Of a stretch of 64,000 bases of DNA, positions 23,191-34,940 are shown one piece after another. Source of the stretch: Campanula takesimana (taxonomy: Eukaryota; Streptophyta; Magnoliopsida; Asterales; Campanulaceae). Every line of letters begins with the position of its first letter. Within the stretch, counting starts at the first letter, position 1. The stretch covers positions 1,088,339-1,152,338 of the forward strand of contig JAOWBW010000302.1 in assembly GCA_026119855.1 (NCBI GenBank). The letters are read 5' to 3'. Under the pieces are notes generated by a model. It was not told the origin of the DNA, searched no databases, and saw nothing but the letters and a program-made list of their open reading frames with translations. The position numbers and the translations under genes are program-made.

Positions 23191-24476
23191 TTAAGCGTAG
23201 AATTTCTTGAGCTTGTCGAGGTTGACTTCCTTTGGCAATTGATCGCCATCCAAGTCTACGAATCGGACTGCATCGCCGCTTAATATCTTCTTGACCACAT
23301 ACGGACCGATCCATCGGGGTCCCCATTTCCCAAGGGGATTCATGGCATTGGGAGGATGCTGTCTTAGAACCAAGTCTCCCACCTTGATGTTTCGAGGCTT
23401 CACCTTGTTGTTGAAAGCCTTCGCCATTCTCTGTTGGTACGCTCTTGTGCGTTCGAATGCTCTTAGCCTCTTTTCGTCTAGTAGGGCTAGATGTTCGTAC
23501 CGACTTTGCATCCAATCAACCTCGTTGACTTGGTTTTCGAGCAAGACTCACAAAGAGGGGACTTCGAGTTCGACTGGGAGCACGGTTTCAGAACCATAAA
23601 CCAATGTATACGGGGTCTCTCCCGTTGCTGATCGGATTGATGTACGGTAGCCCCACAATGCTAAAGGCAACTTTTCGGGCTAATCCCTTCCTGTGGAGGC
23701 CATTTTCCGTATGATGATCTCAATTGTCTTGTTTGCTGCTTCGACCGCTCCATTAGCTTGGGGACGGTACGGGGATGACTTGTGCTTGGTAATTTTGTTA
23801 TCGACCAAAAGTGCATCCATTTCCTTCTCAAAGTGTGAACCATTGTCAGAGATGATCTCATGAGGAATACCGTATCGGCACATGATGTTGTTCTTCACGA
23901 ATTCAGCCACTTTCTTGGCGTTGAGAACACGGTAAGCTTGTGCTTCGACCCACTTTGTGAAATAATCCACGGCCACTAGAATGAACGAGTGTCCATTGAT
24001 TCCCGTAGGATGGACTTTGCAGATGATATCTAAGCCCCAAAAAGAGAACGGCCACGGTGTAGTCATGTTGTACAGTTGTGAAGGTAGAGCATGTTGCAAA
24101 TTGGCATGGAACTGGCACTTGGCGCACTTCTTGACTTTTTTGATGCAGTCTTTCTCCATGGTGGTCCAATATTAGCCAATACGGAGTATCTTCTTGGCTA
24201 AAATGATCCCATTTATGTGGGGTCCACACTCGCCTTTGTGGATTTCATGCATTATCTCTTGAGCTTCGGTCTCATTTGCACATAAGAGGTTGATCCCTTT
24301 GTGATGTCTCTTGTAAACTCGGTTTCCAATCAGCACGTATCTTGCGGCTAACTTTTGTAATGCCACTTGAGCCTTCTTATTGCTGCTCTCAGGGAAGGTG
24401 CCGTTGTTGAGGAAATTCATGATGTCTGTATACCACGAGGGGCTTGTTTGGACTTCATTGATCTCGATGTTCATGC
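23191..24476 (-). pseudogene. Tat integrase (3' end of pol)
   Basis: On the minus strand: zinc-binding region (KRHHKGINLLCANETEAQ ... GHING-like ... CAKCQFHA), then the core with WGLDIICKVHPTG, IISDNGSHFEKEMDALL and SSPYRPQANGAVEAANKTI (D-D-E). The C-terminal part contains KVGDLVLRQ, KWGPRWIGPYVV and a final NLDKLKKFYA. In-frame stops occur at ~24170 (a stop just before the Tyr-Trp of the zinc-binding region), 23680 and ~23545. The segment joins RNase H across Copia-B (TSD CATGC at 24472-24476 and 32746-32750). Confidence 0.88.
24472..24476. repeat. TSD CATGC, left copy (Copia-B)
   Basis: CATGC precedes TGTTGGGTTTCG and recurs at 32746-32750 after CACCAACACCAACA. Removing the element restores the Tat pol frame. 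Confidence 0.95.
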
Positions 24477-26022
24477 TGTTGGGTTTCGTAGTAACATGCG
24501 CAGCGGAATTAAGCATTTAAAATTTATGAAACCCAAAGCCCATAGATCCATTCATATGATTAAGTCAAATACAACATAATGAATACTAGAATACTAACCC
24601 TTGATGCCTTTGATTTTGCAACCTTGAATTCGATGGAGGCTAGAAATCTTGATCACGAACAAAGCAAGAATCACGAACTATGAAGATGATAAGTTTCACC
24701 CTCTAGCGGTATCCACACCACGAACGAATATCAAGAACACTTAATCTTGGTTGCTAGACCAAATTATGAAACACGCTTTCACAATTGTAAGAACTATATG
24801 GAATTATGAATATTCTTGTTCTTCACTTTAGGGATCTTAGAACAAGAAAATAACCTCTCAAAACCTTATGGAGGCACTCATAATCATATATTTAATGACT
24901 GCTGAAAGGATCCTTAAATAGGTCCTAATCCTTAACCCTTAAGGACTTAGGAAACCTAAATCCCGTCACCAAATTAGGCAACAAGGAATTCTGGCCGACT
25001 TGACTGGCACGGTCGTGCCCTACAATCTGGCACGGTCGTGCCATCTAGTCCGCGCGAATTCCCCAGCCGCCCATTTACGGCACGGTCGTGCTTGGTAATT
25101 TGGCACGGTCGTGCCAATCATGTCGACAGGTTTGCCTTGGTTTGGATTTATGGCACGACCGTGACATTTTAAGGCGTACGACCGTGCCAGAGCCAAACAC
25201 TGATATTTTTCCATAATTCCCATTTAGTCCTTTACGATTCGTTCTATTTGTGTGTGACCCTCTAGGATTACACTAAGTTGGCAATGGGTTAAAACATGAA
25301 ACCATAAGATATGATTAGGTTCTAGCAAACCGTCATACCTACCCAAATAGTGTAACTAGATACAAGTTCGCATTCCTTTTAGAACATGTCATAATCCCTT
25401 TGTCCACGATGTCATTGAACACAAGTCATGGTCAACAAGTCAACTTGTATTGTTCAATACTTTTCTCAATCCCGAATATGTTGATAATCCAAATGACATT
25501 GATCCAATCAATCCATTTGAGTTTGGCCAAACATTTCACCAACATCATTCCTTCGAGGGGCCCAAGCTTGACATCTCTCCGAAGAGGGACAAATCCATTT
25601 GGCTTATTATTCTTCCCTACGTGAATCCAATCATGCCAATCATACCCTTTATAACTACCGTGTTAAGGCAGCGTTTGAGTATGTCAAACATAATGTTCAT
25701 CAAGTGGAAGACTATAATAACTTCATGTCTAAGGATTCAAATGACATAACTAATATGAGATTTATATATGACATCGACCATGACATAAATCTCATACCGC
25801 GGGTCATGTCCAGTACCTTGTTCCAAACAAGTACCCATAAATCTAACATGATCATCCCATGATCATTTAGCCTTTATACTAGTGCTTAAGAAGCTCTAGG
25901 GACGGAGATTATTATAAGCAAACACGAGCCATAATAATATTCTTATTATCTCTTTATTATTATGAATAAAATGATAACTTATACAACGTTTAACAAACGT
26001 GCCTAGGGCACCAACACCAACA
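24477..26022 (-). repeat. Copia-B 3' LTR
   Basis: On the plus strand it begins TGTTGGGTTTCGTAG and ends CACCAACACCAACA. The six-copy palindrome array is at 25006-25188, and a TATA-like TTAAATA (24914-24920, opposite strand) lies 86 bp beyond the array. Confidence 0.93.
25006..25188 (-). promoter_or_regulatory. Palindrome array, six copies (23/50/23/50/~21)
   Basis: GGCACGGTCGTGCC at 25006, 25029, 25079 (last base pair changed) and 25102. Two inverted forms with GGCACGACCGTG follow at 25152 and ~25173. The 23/50 rhythm continues through a third pair. The 5' LTR carries the same array at 31729-31911. Confidence 0.75.
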
Positions 26023-26039
26023 ATCTCCCACTTGCCCTA
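26023..26039 (-). other. Polypurine tract of Copia-B
   Basis: The minus strand reads AGGGCAAGTGGGAGAT directly before the 3' LTR, as in Copia-C. Confidence 0.85.
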
Positions 26040-26040
26040 G

Positions 26041-29000
26041 GCCTAATTCCCTAGGTATCCAATACCCATGGACCCAACATGACCATCATGTCTTAGCTTG
26101 TGGAAGTCCCATTGTTTAGTGCGTCTGTAACGTTATCATTAGTAGGTACTTTGCATATATGTACGTCTCCCTTATCAACGATTTCTCGAACGATAAGAGA
26201 ACGCCTAAGTATGTGTTTGGATTTGGGATGTGCTCTTGGTTCCTTTGCTTGATCAATAGCACGACTATTATTGCTAATAAATTTTATTTGATTAGCAATG
26301 CTAGGAACCATCTTAAGTTCACCCATGAACTTCTTAATCCAAACAATTTCCTTTGCGGCATCCAATGCAGCAATATACTTAGATTTTAGTATGTAGAATT
26401 AGTGACTGTACTCTGCTTGGAACCATTCCAACTTACAGCTTCACTATTGTTAATAAAACTCAATTGCGATTTTTATCATCTTTGTCAGTTTGGAAGTATG
26501 CATCTGTGTACCCATATACACCAAGATCATCTTCCATCCCTCCATAGATCATAACAATTCTTTAGTCCTTCTAAAGTACATTTAAGAATTGTTTCACAGC
26601 CTTCCAGTGATTCTCACCGGTTGTCGGATTGATATCTACTCGTCATGCTCCAAGCATTTAGATATATCCGGCTTAGTACTTATTATGGCATGATGGATCC
26701 AATTGCCGAAGCAAAATGGCATCCCATTCAGTTTCTCATGCTCATCTTTTGTCTTTAGGACATTGAGTCTTGCTTAGAGAAACTCCATGTAACACTGACA
26801 AATGTCCTCTCTTAGAATTTTCCTTACAGAATCTTCTTATGACTTTGTCAATGTATGTATATTGGCTTTAAACCATTTAGCTTCCTTGATCTATCTCTAT
26901 AGATCTTAATGCCAATGACTTATGCGGCTTCATCCATATTCTTTATTGCGAAACACTTTCTTAACCAAATCTTTACAGATTAAAGTGTAGGAATGTCGTT
27001 TCCAATGAGCAATATGTCATCCACATATTAGATAAGGAATAGCACGTGCTCCCACTAACCTTATTGTATATACAAGATTCATCTTCGTTCTTGATCAAGC
27101 CAAGCTCTATGACTTATCAAAACGGAGATCCCAACTCCAAAAAGCTTGCTTCAATCCATCCAATGAATCTTCGCAACTTTCATACCTTTTAGAATTTTCT
27201 TGACTATCAAAACTTTTAGTTTGTATCCAATACATCCTTAAGTGAGTTCCCATTGAGGAACGCTTGTTTTGACATCATTTTGTCAAATTTCATATTCCAA
27301 ATATGAACATGTGACTATGAAAATTCTAATAAGTTTCTTGCTACCCATGTAAGTTTTTCTCCAAGAAAAGTCACTCGTCTCCTTTGGTTTTTACACCTTA
27401 GGTTAGAATGATCAAGTTCCAAACTTGATTATTATACTTGAATTGCCTTTTAGATTTTATGACTCCAAGCCATTAATCTAAATGTGGAGTTGATATTGCA
27501 TCTTTGATAGGTGGTAAATACTTCATTCTAAATGAATTTTACCTCAATACTTTCTATTTCGAAATATCCAATATTTCTACTAATAGATTGTATCCTATCA
27601 TGTATTGCAAGTATTTGTATATCTTGAACAGACTTTTCACGACTCCTTGTGAAAACTTGTTCAACTTCCATCTTAGGTTAAAATATATTTTCTAGGTCTC
27701 GAATCATTCGAGATACATTTTACTCCCACTGATTCTTTTAGAGATAAACCACTTATCTAGAAAAGTATCATCATAGTCAACAAACCATTTGTTTCTTATG
27801 AGTAAAATTATTATCCTCAAGTTTCCTTAGGATATCCCATGAAAGTATATTTATTAGATTTAAATGTGAGTGTGTCCCAGACAACTCCTTTCAAAAAGGT
27901 CTCACCATCTTAAATCTTTGCGAAAGGCAAACCGAGTTTTCTTTCATCTTTTAACCTCTCAAGCTGGAATTCAGATTAGTATAATCATAGCGGTTTCAAA
28001 TACATAACCCCAAAATTAATAATGGAAGATCAATTTGACTTTATCATCTAATGAACCATATCCAATAAGGTTCTTATACTTTCACGCAGACATATCATTT
28101 AGAATGATATTCTTAGTGAAGTTAATTTGTGAAACCATTTCACAACTTTAATGATGACTGTCAAATTTTCGGTTTAATTATTCATCATCATGATCCAATT
28201 ATAATTTTTGAATAGTTTTACCAAGTATAACCAAAATTCTCTTTTAGCATTTCTTCTTAATGCACCATACACATCAAAATGTATTAGGTCAATTAAGACA
28301 TTATCCTTTTTACCAATCATAGTAAAAGATGTCTTGATCCAAGTAAATAAGATTTGCATAAATCATGTGATTCCAAATCATATGACTTAAAACTCTCTCC
28401 CATAGAATTTTAGATATGCATTTCTCATTTATTTGATCAAAACAATAATGCATAAAGAATTTTAATTATTTATGTTATAGTCTTTATTATTTTGTTCTTC
28501 AAGATTTAGGATATAAGATTTATTTATATAATAACACAATGAAGTAAATCATAATAAATAAAGCACTTTTCTTATTCCAAATAAGAAATTAATATCCTTC
28601 ATTATCTTATAACAAAATAATGTTTTCTACTTCATCAGTCACTTTACAAGTGTTCTACGAACAATGTTGCAACCATTGCATCATTACTGTTTGTAGATAA
28701 AACTTTACTATAAGTAGTCTTTCATCTTAATAATTATTTTGGTATCCAATACCCAATAATTAAATTTAGAAAGAATAATTTATAACATAAATATTCCGAG
28801 TGGTAGTCCCACTACCATTCTTTTATTGATCACCCAGAATTTTGACTACAATTCTAAATGGTCAATCCAATTGCCATTTTACCAAATTGCATCTATTAGA
28901 GTTATTATTATAACCAAAATTATTTCCTTTAGGTTCGACAACTCTTGTCTTACTTTTCTTTTGGCATTTGGCCTCTTTCCATCATGAACTATGAGCATTG

Positions 29001-29575
29001 GAGAACCATTCTCCAATATCTTCATCTTCGCAGTTTTTAGCATGTTAATGCAATTCGAAGAAATTCTTATTCATTCTAAACATGTTATAGTCCATCACAA
29101 AGTGATTATAACCCTTAGTCAATGAATTAAGAATAATATCCATGGCTAGCTCTAATCCAATTGGACTCCCAAGTTTCTCAAGATGCTCTTTGTAGCCATT
29201 ATCTTAAGCATGTGAGGTTCCACTTATTACCCTTTACTCCTTTTGCAAGAAGTGAATGCAATAATGGTTTTATACCTCTCTTGCTTAGATTGCTCTTTGA
29301 AACATGTAACTCAACTCCACGCCTATTTAATAGGCTTCCACAAGTTCCAAACTTTGTTGGAGTTTAAGAGCACATAATCGTGAGCATAAGACAACTCACA
29401 TTCCTAGAATCATAATCATGATTCTTGTGATTGTCTACTCCGGCATTAGGTTCTTTAGGAATAGGCCCATCAAGAATGTACAACCCATCTTCTTGCCTTA
29501 GAACGATTCTTAGGCTTAGGATCCAATCCATGAAGTTTGTACCATTCTCTTGAAGCATTATCCTTATCAAGGATT
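26041..29575 (-). pseudogene. Copia-B gag-pol remnant, heavily decayed
   Basis: Scattered matches to the Copia-C polyprotein occur in the right order on the minus strand. They are a gag N-terminus with NGTNFMDWILSLRIVLRQED (~29364-29560), an integrase piece (DLIHFDVYGALRRNAKRE, ~28250), RT fragments, and an RNase H end (AKEPRAHPKSKHILRR, 26093-26365). Every block is separated by stops, shifts or small deletions; no frame exceeds ~90 codons. Decay is far beyond what ~1% LTR divergence predicts. Confidence 0.85.
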
Positions 29576-31185
29576 AATCGCAACGATTTTAGTTGTCATC
29601 TACAACCAATGCAAAATTTCCAAAATTTTACAAGTACCAATCTCATTAAAGAGATAAATAATGTATTTTCCAAAAATACTCCCACTAAATTATATAACCT
29701 TCTTATACATCCAATGTATAATATAATTTAAATGGGCTAAGATCCAACTTTAATTTAATTTTAAGTACGCTTTGGCGCACCGCCAAAATTAAATTAATTA
29801 GGTAGACAACCCTGTCAATCATATCCCATATGACTCTTAGATTCCTTTTTGAGATTCTCTTAAATTGGGCTAAGATCCAACTTTAATTTAATCTTGAGTC
29901 CGCTTTGGCGGACCGCTCAAAATCAAATTAATTAGGTAGACAATTTCTTGTCAATCATATCCAATATAATTCTTAGTGATCCAATTTCAAAAGCATGTTT
30001 AATCTCATCTTTGCCTAGGCCCAAAACTGTTTTGACGCCTAATTAAGTCCAACCATTTTAAACGCATAGGAAACTCTTATTCACTCATCTTGCTCATACA
30101 AAGATAAAATCAATGCACCTCGCTTTGGCGAGCCCACATGAAAATACCCGTGTACTTACAAGTGTTTTAATCATGGCATGGCAAAAGGACTTAAAACTTT
30201 CTTGAAGGTTCATCACCATATAGCATACAACACATTTATGAGCACACAAGATAAACATGTTACGCATTAAGTTTAGCCACTAAATTAATAATCATTAATT
30301 TAAGCATAATATTTATGTGGTCATTAGTTTCTCTATGATTATGAGGATGAGACTATTTGAACTTTGGTTATCATCTCCAAATCAAGACAACAAGAAGTGC
30401 GGCCGAACTAAGCCATTGGCAACCACAATTCCTCACTAATTCAAGAAACCAAGAAAGTAGTCCATGTGGCCGAAACTAAGCAATAGATGGTCTCGATGAA
30501 CGTAGGCCAATTGCATTCACAATTCCACATGGATCTCCAATCATTGAATCAAGAACTTTGTTTCTCAATTTTAGCAATTATGAACTCTTCATAATTCTAA
30601 TTTCGTTTTATCTTTGAAACCTTGATTGCGATCAAGTTTGGGAAACACAATCTCGATGAACGTAGATTAGCCATCCAAACCTTGAACTAATCTTAGAATC
30701 ACAAGACTAAAACAAATAGGAGATTTAAACCCAAGATCCACACCCAAAACCCAAACCCTACCCCCGTGCCAAACCCTAGGTCCGGCCGGGTCAAGGCTTG
30801 GGTCCGGTCGGACCCCTTGCGAAAAATCCAAATTTTTAAAGTTCCAAAATTTATCTCAAAATTGTTTTTCCCGATTCAATTAGGATTTGGTGTTCTTGGT
30901 GATCCAATCACCATGATCATCAAAACCTTGAATAAACGATTTATTCTTGAATCCCTAGAATATCAAAACTTTGATCCAATCAAAAATTGATAATCCAAAC
31001 AATTTTAAATCCACCATAATTTTAATTGCGATTGAGCAGTGCGATTAAAGTTTATAAAACAATAAATCACATAAAACGCATAGACCACATAAACATCATA
31101 ATCCCAATATTCAAATCATGCTAGGCACATAAACAATTTATATACACACAACATGATCATGTATTGAAATAATCAACATGAACGG
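29576..31185 (-). other. Copia-B 5' leader
   Basis: This is the 1.6-kb untranslated leader between PBS and gag. It holds three short hairpins with the same loop (30119-30132, 29899-29912, 29766-29779; CGCCAAAGCG on the minus strand). It also has a ~133-bp tandem duplication (29734-29866 and 29867-~29977, the second copy shorter) that includes two of them. Copia-C has only one unit at this position. No protein gene is visible. Confidence 0.65.
29734..29977 (-). repeat. Tandem duplication in the Copia-B leader
   Basis: Two direct copies begin GGGCTAAGATCCAACTTTAA at 29734 and 29867. Each contains a CGCTTTGGCG hairpin core and ends in AATTAGGTAGACAA...TCAATCATATCC. Copia-C has one unit (48150-48245, reverse orientation). 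Confidence 0.75.
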
Positions 31186-31198
31186 GGCTCTGATACCA
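31186..31198 (-). other. Primer binding site of Copia-B (tRNA-iMet)
   Basis: Plus-strand GGGCTCTGATACCA is the complement of TGGTATCAGAGCCC, one base from the 5' LTR at 31200. Confidence 0.92.
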
Positions 31199-31199
31199 C

Positions 31200-32745
31200 T
31201 GTTGGGTTTCGTAGTAACATGCGCAGCGGAATTAAGCATTTAAAATTTATGAAACCCAAAGCCCATAGATCCATTCATATGATTAAGTCAAATACAACAT
31301 AATGAATACTAGAATACTAACCCTTGATGCCTTTGATTTTGCAACCTTGAATTCAATGGAGGTTTGAAATCTTGATCACGGACAAAGCAAGAATCACGAA
31401 CTATGAAGATGATAAGTTTCACCCTCTAGCGGTATCCACACCACGAACGAATATCAAGAACACTTGATCTTGGTTGCTAGACCAAATTATGAAACACGCT
31501 TTCACAATTGTAAGAACTATATGGAATTATGAATATTCTTGTTCTTCACTTTAGGGATCTTAGAACAAGAAAATAACCTCTCAAAACCTTATGGAGGCAC
31601 TCATAATCATATATTTAATGACTGCTGAAAGGATCCTTAAATAGGTCCTAATCCTTAACCCTTAAGGACTTAGGAAACCTAAATCCCGTCACCAAATTAG
31701 GCAACAAGGAATTCTGGCCGACTTGACTGGCACGGTCGTGCCCTACAATCTGGCACGGTCGTGCCATCTAGTCCGCGCGAATTCCCCAGCCGCCCATTTT
31801 TGGCACGGTCGTGCTTGGTAATTTGGCACGGTCATGCCAATCATGTCGACAGGTTTGCCTTGGTTTGGATTTATGGCACGACCGTGCCATTTTAACGCGC
31901 ACGACCGTGCCAGAGCCAAACACTGATATTTTTCCATAATTCCCATTTAGTCCTTTACGATTCGTTCTATTTGTGTGTGACCCTCTAGGATTACACTAAG
32001 TTGGCAATGGGTTAAAACATGAAACCATAAGATATGATTAGGTTCTAGCAAACCGTCATACCTACCCAAATAGTGTAACTAGATACAAGTTCGCATTCCT
32101 TTTAGAACATGTCATAATCCCTTTGTCCACGATGTCATTGAACACAAGTCATGGTCAACAAGTCAACTTGTATTGTTCAATACTTTTCTCGATCCCGAAT
32201 ATGTTGATAATCCAAATGACATTGATCCAATCAATCCATTTGAGTTTGGCCAAACATTTCACCAACATCATTCCTTCGAGGGGCCCAACCTTGACATCTC
32301 TCCGAAGAGGGACAAATCCATTTGGCTTATTATTCTTCCCTACGTGAATCCAATCATGCCAATCATACCCTTTATAACTACCGTGTTAAGGCAGCGTTTG
32401 AATATGTCAAACATAATGTTCATCAAGTGGAAGACTATAATAACTTCATGTCTAAGGATTCAAATGACATAACTAATATGAGATTTATATATGACATCGA
32501 CCATGACATAAATCTCATACCGCGGGTCATGTCCAGTACCTTGTTCCAAACAAGTACCCATAAATCTAACATGATCATCCCATGATCATTTAGCCTTTAT
32601 ACTAGTGCTTAAGAAGCTCTAGGGACGGAGATTATTATAAGCAAACACGAGCCATAATAATAATCTTATTATCTCTTTATTATTATGAATAAAATGATAA
32701 CTTATACAACGTTTAACAAACGTGCCTAGGGCACCAACACCAACA
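31200..32745 (-). repeat. Copia-B 5' LTR
   Basis: 1546 bp, same length as the 3' LTR. I count about 15 substitutions and no net length change. The palindrome array at 31729-31911 matches 25006-25188 with a few changes (one GGTCGTGCC has become GGTCATGCC). Confidence 0.93.
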
Positions 32746-33540
32746 CATGCAATATGCTGGACTAGTCCTTCTTGAAATTTTGAAGGGTTTCACCATTTTT
32801 TCCTTTGGGCATTTTGACCAGTGAGGCTATGGTGGCTAGTGCATCGGCAAAACGGTTCTTGTCCCTTGGCAAATAATTGAACGTGATGTCTTGGAATTGT
32901 TCAACTAGCTCCTCAAGGTGCTGACCATACTGTTGGAGAGACGGGTCTTGGATTTTCCATTTGCTCGATGTTTGATTGATAAGGAGCAGAGAATCACTGA
33001 ATACTTCCAGATCCGTGACATTTCTTTCTAGGGCCGCTTCTAGCCCCGCTATAGATACCTCATACTCAGCAATGTTGTTGGTGGCCTCGAATTTGAGACG
33101 GATTGCAATCGGAGTGTAGATGTCCTTTGGATCGACAAGCAACATTCCTATCTCATAGCCGTGCTTATTGGCTGCACCATCGAAAAAAAGTTGCCACTTA
33201 TTTTCTTCAGTTGTAGTGAAAATCAAGTCCTCGTCGGGAAATTGTAAGTCTCCCCCTTTCACTTCGTCACATACCACTTATTTTCTTCAGTTGTAGTGTA
33301 AATCAAGTCCTCGTCGGGAAATTGTAAGTCTTCCCCCTTCACTTCGTCACACGGAAATTCAGCAAGCTGATCGCTGAACACTTTCCCCCTGATGGATTTG
33401 AGTGTGACGTAAGTGATATCATAGCCGGCGAGAAAGAAGTACCACATAGCTATCCTTGTTGACATGAAAGGCTTTTCGAAGATGTAGCGGAGCGGGTCCA
33501 CTTTAGCTACTAGCTTGATTGGAAAGGCTTCCATTTAATG
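32746..33540 (-). pseudogene. Tat RNase H region with an 80-bp tandem duplication
   Basis: The minus-strand frame 33277-32762 contains KWQLFFDGAANKHG, AEYEVSIAGLEAALERN, DLEVFSDSLLLINQ and LPRDKNRFADALATIASL, the archaeal-type RNase H found in Tat elements. Upstream, 33534-33259 carries the connection domain (LVAKVDPLRYIFEKPFMSTR ... DQLAEFPCDEVKG). The sequences 33194-33273 and 33274-33353 are direct 80-bp copies. Because 80 is not a multiple of three, the duplication shifts the frame. A stop at 32762 lies just before the Copia-B insertion. Confidence 0.85.
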
Positions 33541-34940
33541 TTTGAGATTTTGAGTGACCCAAACCAACGCTGCACATGACTTCTCCAAGATGGAGTAATT
33601 CAGTTCACCTCCCTAAAATCGGCGACTGACAAAGTAAATGGCATTCTCCTTTGTGGAGTCTCGTTGCTCTTGTGCTAGCATAGCCCCTAGGGCTTCATCA
33701 TTCACTGTGAGATAGAGCAATAGAGGCTTCTCTTTTGTGTGGTGGAACCAGAACTGGAGGGCATGTCAAGTAATGCTTTACTTGATCGAAGGCTTCTTGG
33801 CAAGCGTTGGTCCATTCCAGGGCTACATTCTTCTTGAGTAACTTGAAGATTGGCTCACACATGGAAATAAGCTGGTGCACGAACCGACTGATGTACTGAA
33901 GTCTGCCCATGAAACCTTTGATTTATTTCTGCATCTTTGGAGGAGGCATGTCAATGATTGCCTTGATTTTTTAGGGATCGGCTTCAATTCCCCTCTCGGT
34001 GACCATATAGCCAAGAACCTCGGATAACCCCGAAAGTGCACTTTGCGGGATTGAGTCTCATCTTGTGTTGTCGAAGCCTTTCGAAGAACTTGCGGAGATC
34101 GATCAAGTGTTGACCGTCGGTCCCTTTTGAATGGATGATCATGTCGTCCACATAGACCTCAATTTCTTTGTGAATCATGTCGTGGAGCAAGTCTGTCACA
34201 ACCCTTTGATAAGTAGCCCCAGCGTTCCTCAACCCAAATAGCATGACTGTGTAGCTAAAGGTGCCCCATGGTGTTGTGAAAGCACTCTTGTGTTGATCCT
34301 CCTCTGCCATGAGAATCTGATTATACCCGGCGAAACCATCCACAAATGAGCGAACCTCATACGCGGCAGTTGAATCGACTAGCATGTCGATGTTGGGTAG
34401 TGGGAAATCATCCTTTGGTGAAGCCTTGTTCAAATCCCGGAAATCCACACAAACACGAACCTTCCCGTTAGCCTTTGTGACTGACATGACATTCGCGAGC
34501 CAAGTCGGATGCTCAATGACTTTGATGAACCCCACGCTGAGAAGTTTCTCTATCTCTTCCTTGACTTGTAGGGACCATTCTGGCTTGATCTTTCTGAGCT
34601 TTTGCTTGACAGGCTTAGCGTCGTCTCTTATCAGAATCTTGTGCTCGGCGACCTTTCTGTATAAACCCGGCATGTCTTTGTATGACCATGCAAACACATC
34701 CACAAACTCTTTGAGCAGTACAGTCAATCTGTCTTTCTCTTCCCCCTTGAATAAGCTTCCTATCTTGGTTTCCTTTGGCTCTTCATCGGTACCCAGATTA
34801 ACAACATGCAATTCTTCATCAGCCTCTGGACCATTTTCACCACGACTATGAACCTGTTGAGCTAGTTCATTTATGTATGTTTCATTTTCGTGGTCTATTT
34901 CATCATAGTTTGAATCGTTATCAACTAGTTCATTAAATTA
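33541..34940 (-). pseudogene. Tat reverse transcriptase
   Basis: The minus-strand open piece 34811-33984 (275 codons) has the RT fingers and palm: DVFAWSYKDMPGL, ANVMSVTKANGKVRVCVDFR, DLNKASPKDDFPLPNID, TPWGTFSYTVMLFGLRNAGA and the catalytic YVDDMI (codons at 34143-34154). Just after NPAKCTFGV the frame is lost. Thumb remnants follow (RLQYISRFVHQLISMCEPIF, 33910-33698). Some strongly conserved positions are changed (SFVDGFAGYN for the usual MDGFSGYN). Not functional as a whole. Confidence 0.88.

Larger units (their letters stand above)
24477..32745 (-). mobile_element. Copia-B: Ty1/copia element with near-identical LTRs and dead interior
   Basis: Two 1546-bp LTRs (24477-26022, 31200-32745) flank a 5.2-kb interior. 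TSD CATGC is on both sides, the PBS is at 31186-31198 and the purine tract at 26023-26039. Same family as Copia-A and Copia-C by LTR ends and pol remnants. The two LTRs differ at about 15 positions (~1%), yet the interior no longer has any long frame. It sits between RNase H and integrase of the Tat pol gene. Confidence 0.93.

Noticed and set aside
25400..25862. Overlapping open frames repeated at 25400-25862, 32123-32585, 45464-45939 and 52515-52977
   Set aside because: They lie in LTR sequence common to the Copia-A/B/C family. The peptide is conserved only because the LTR is, with no coding signature.
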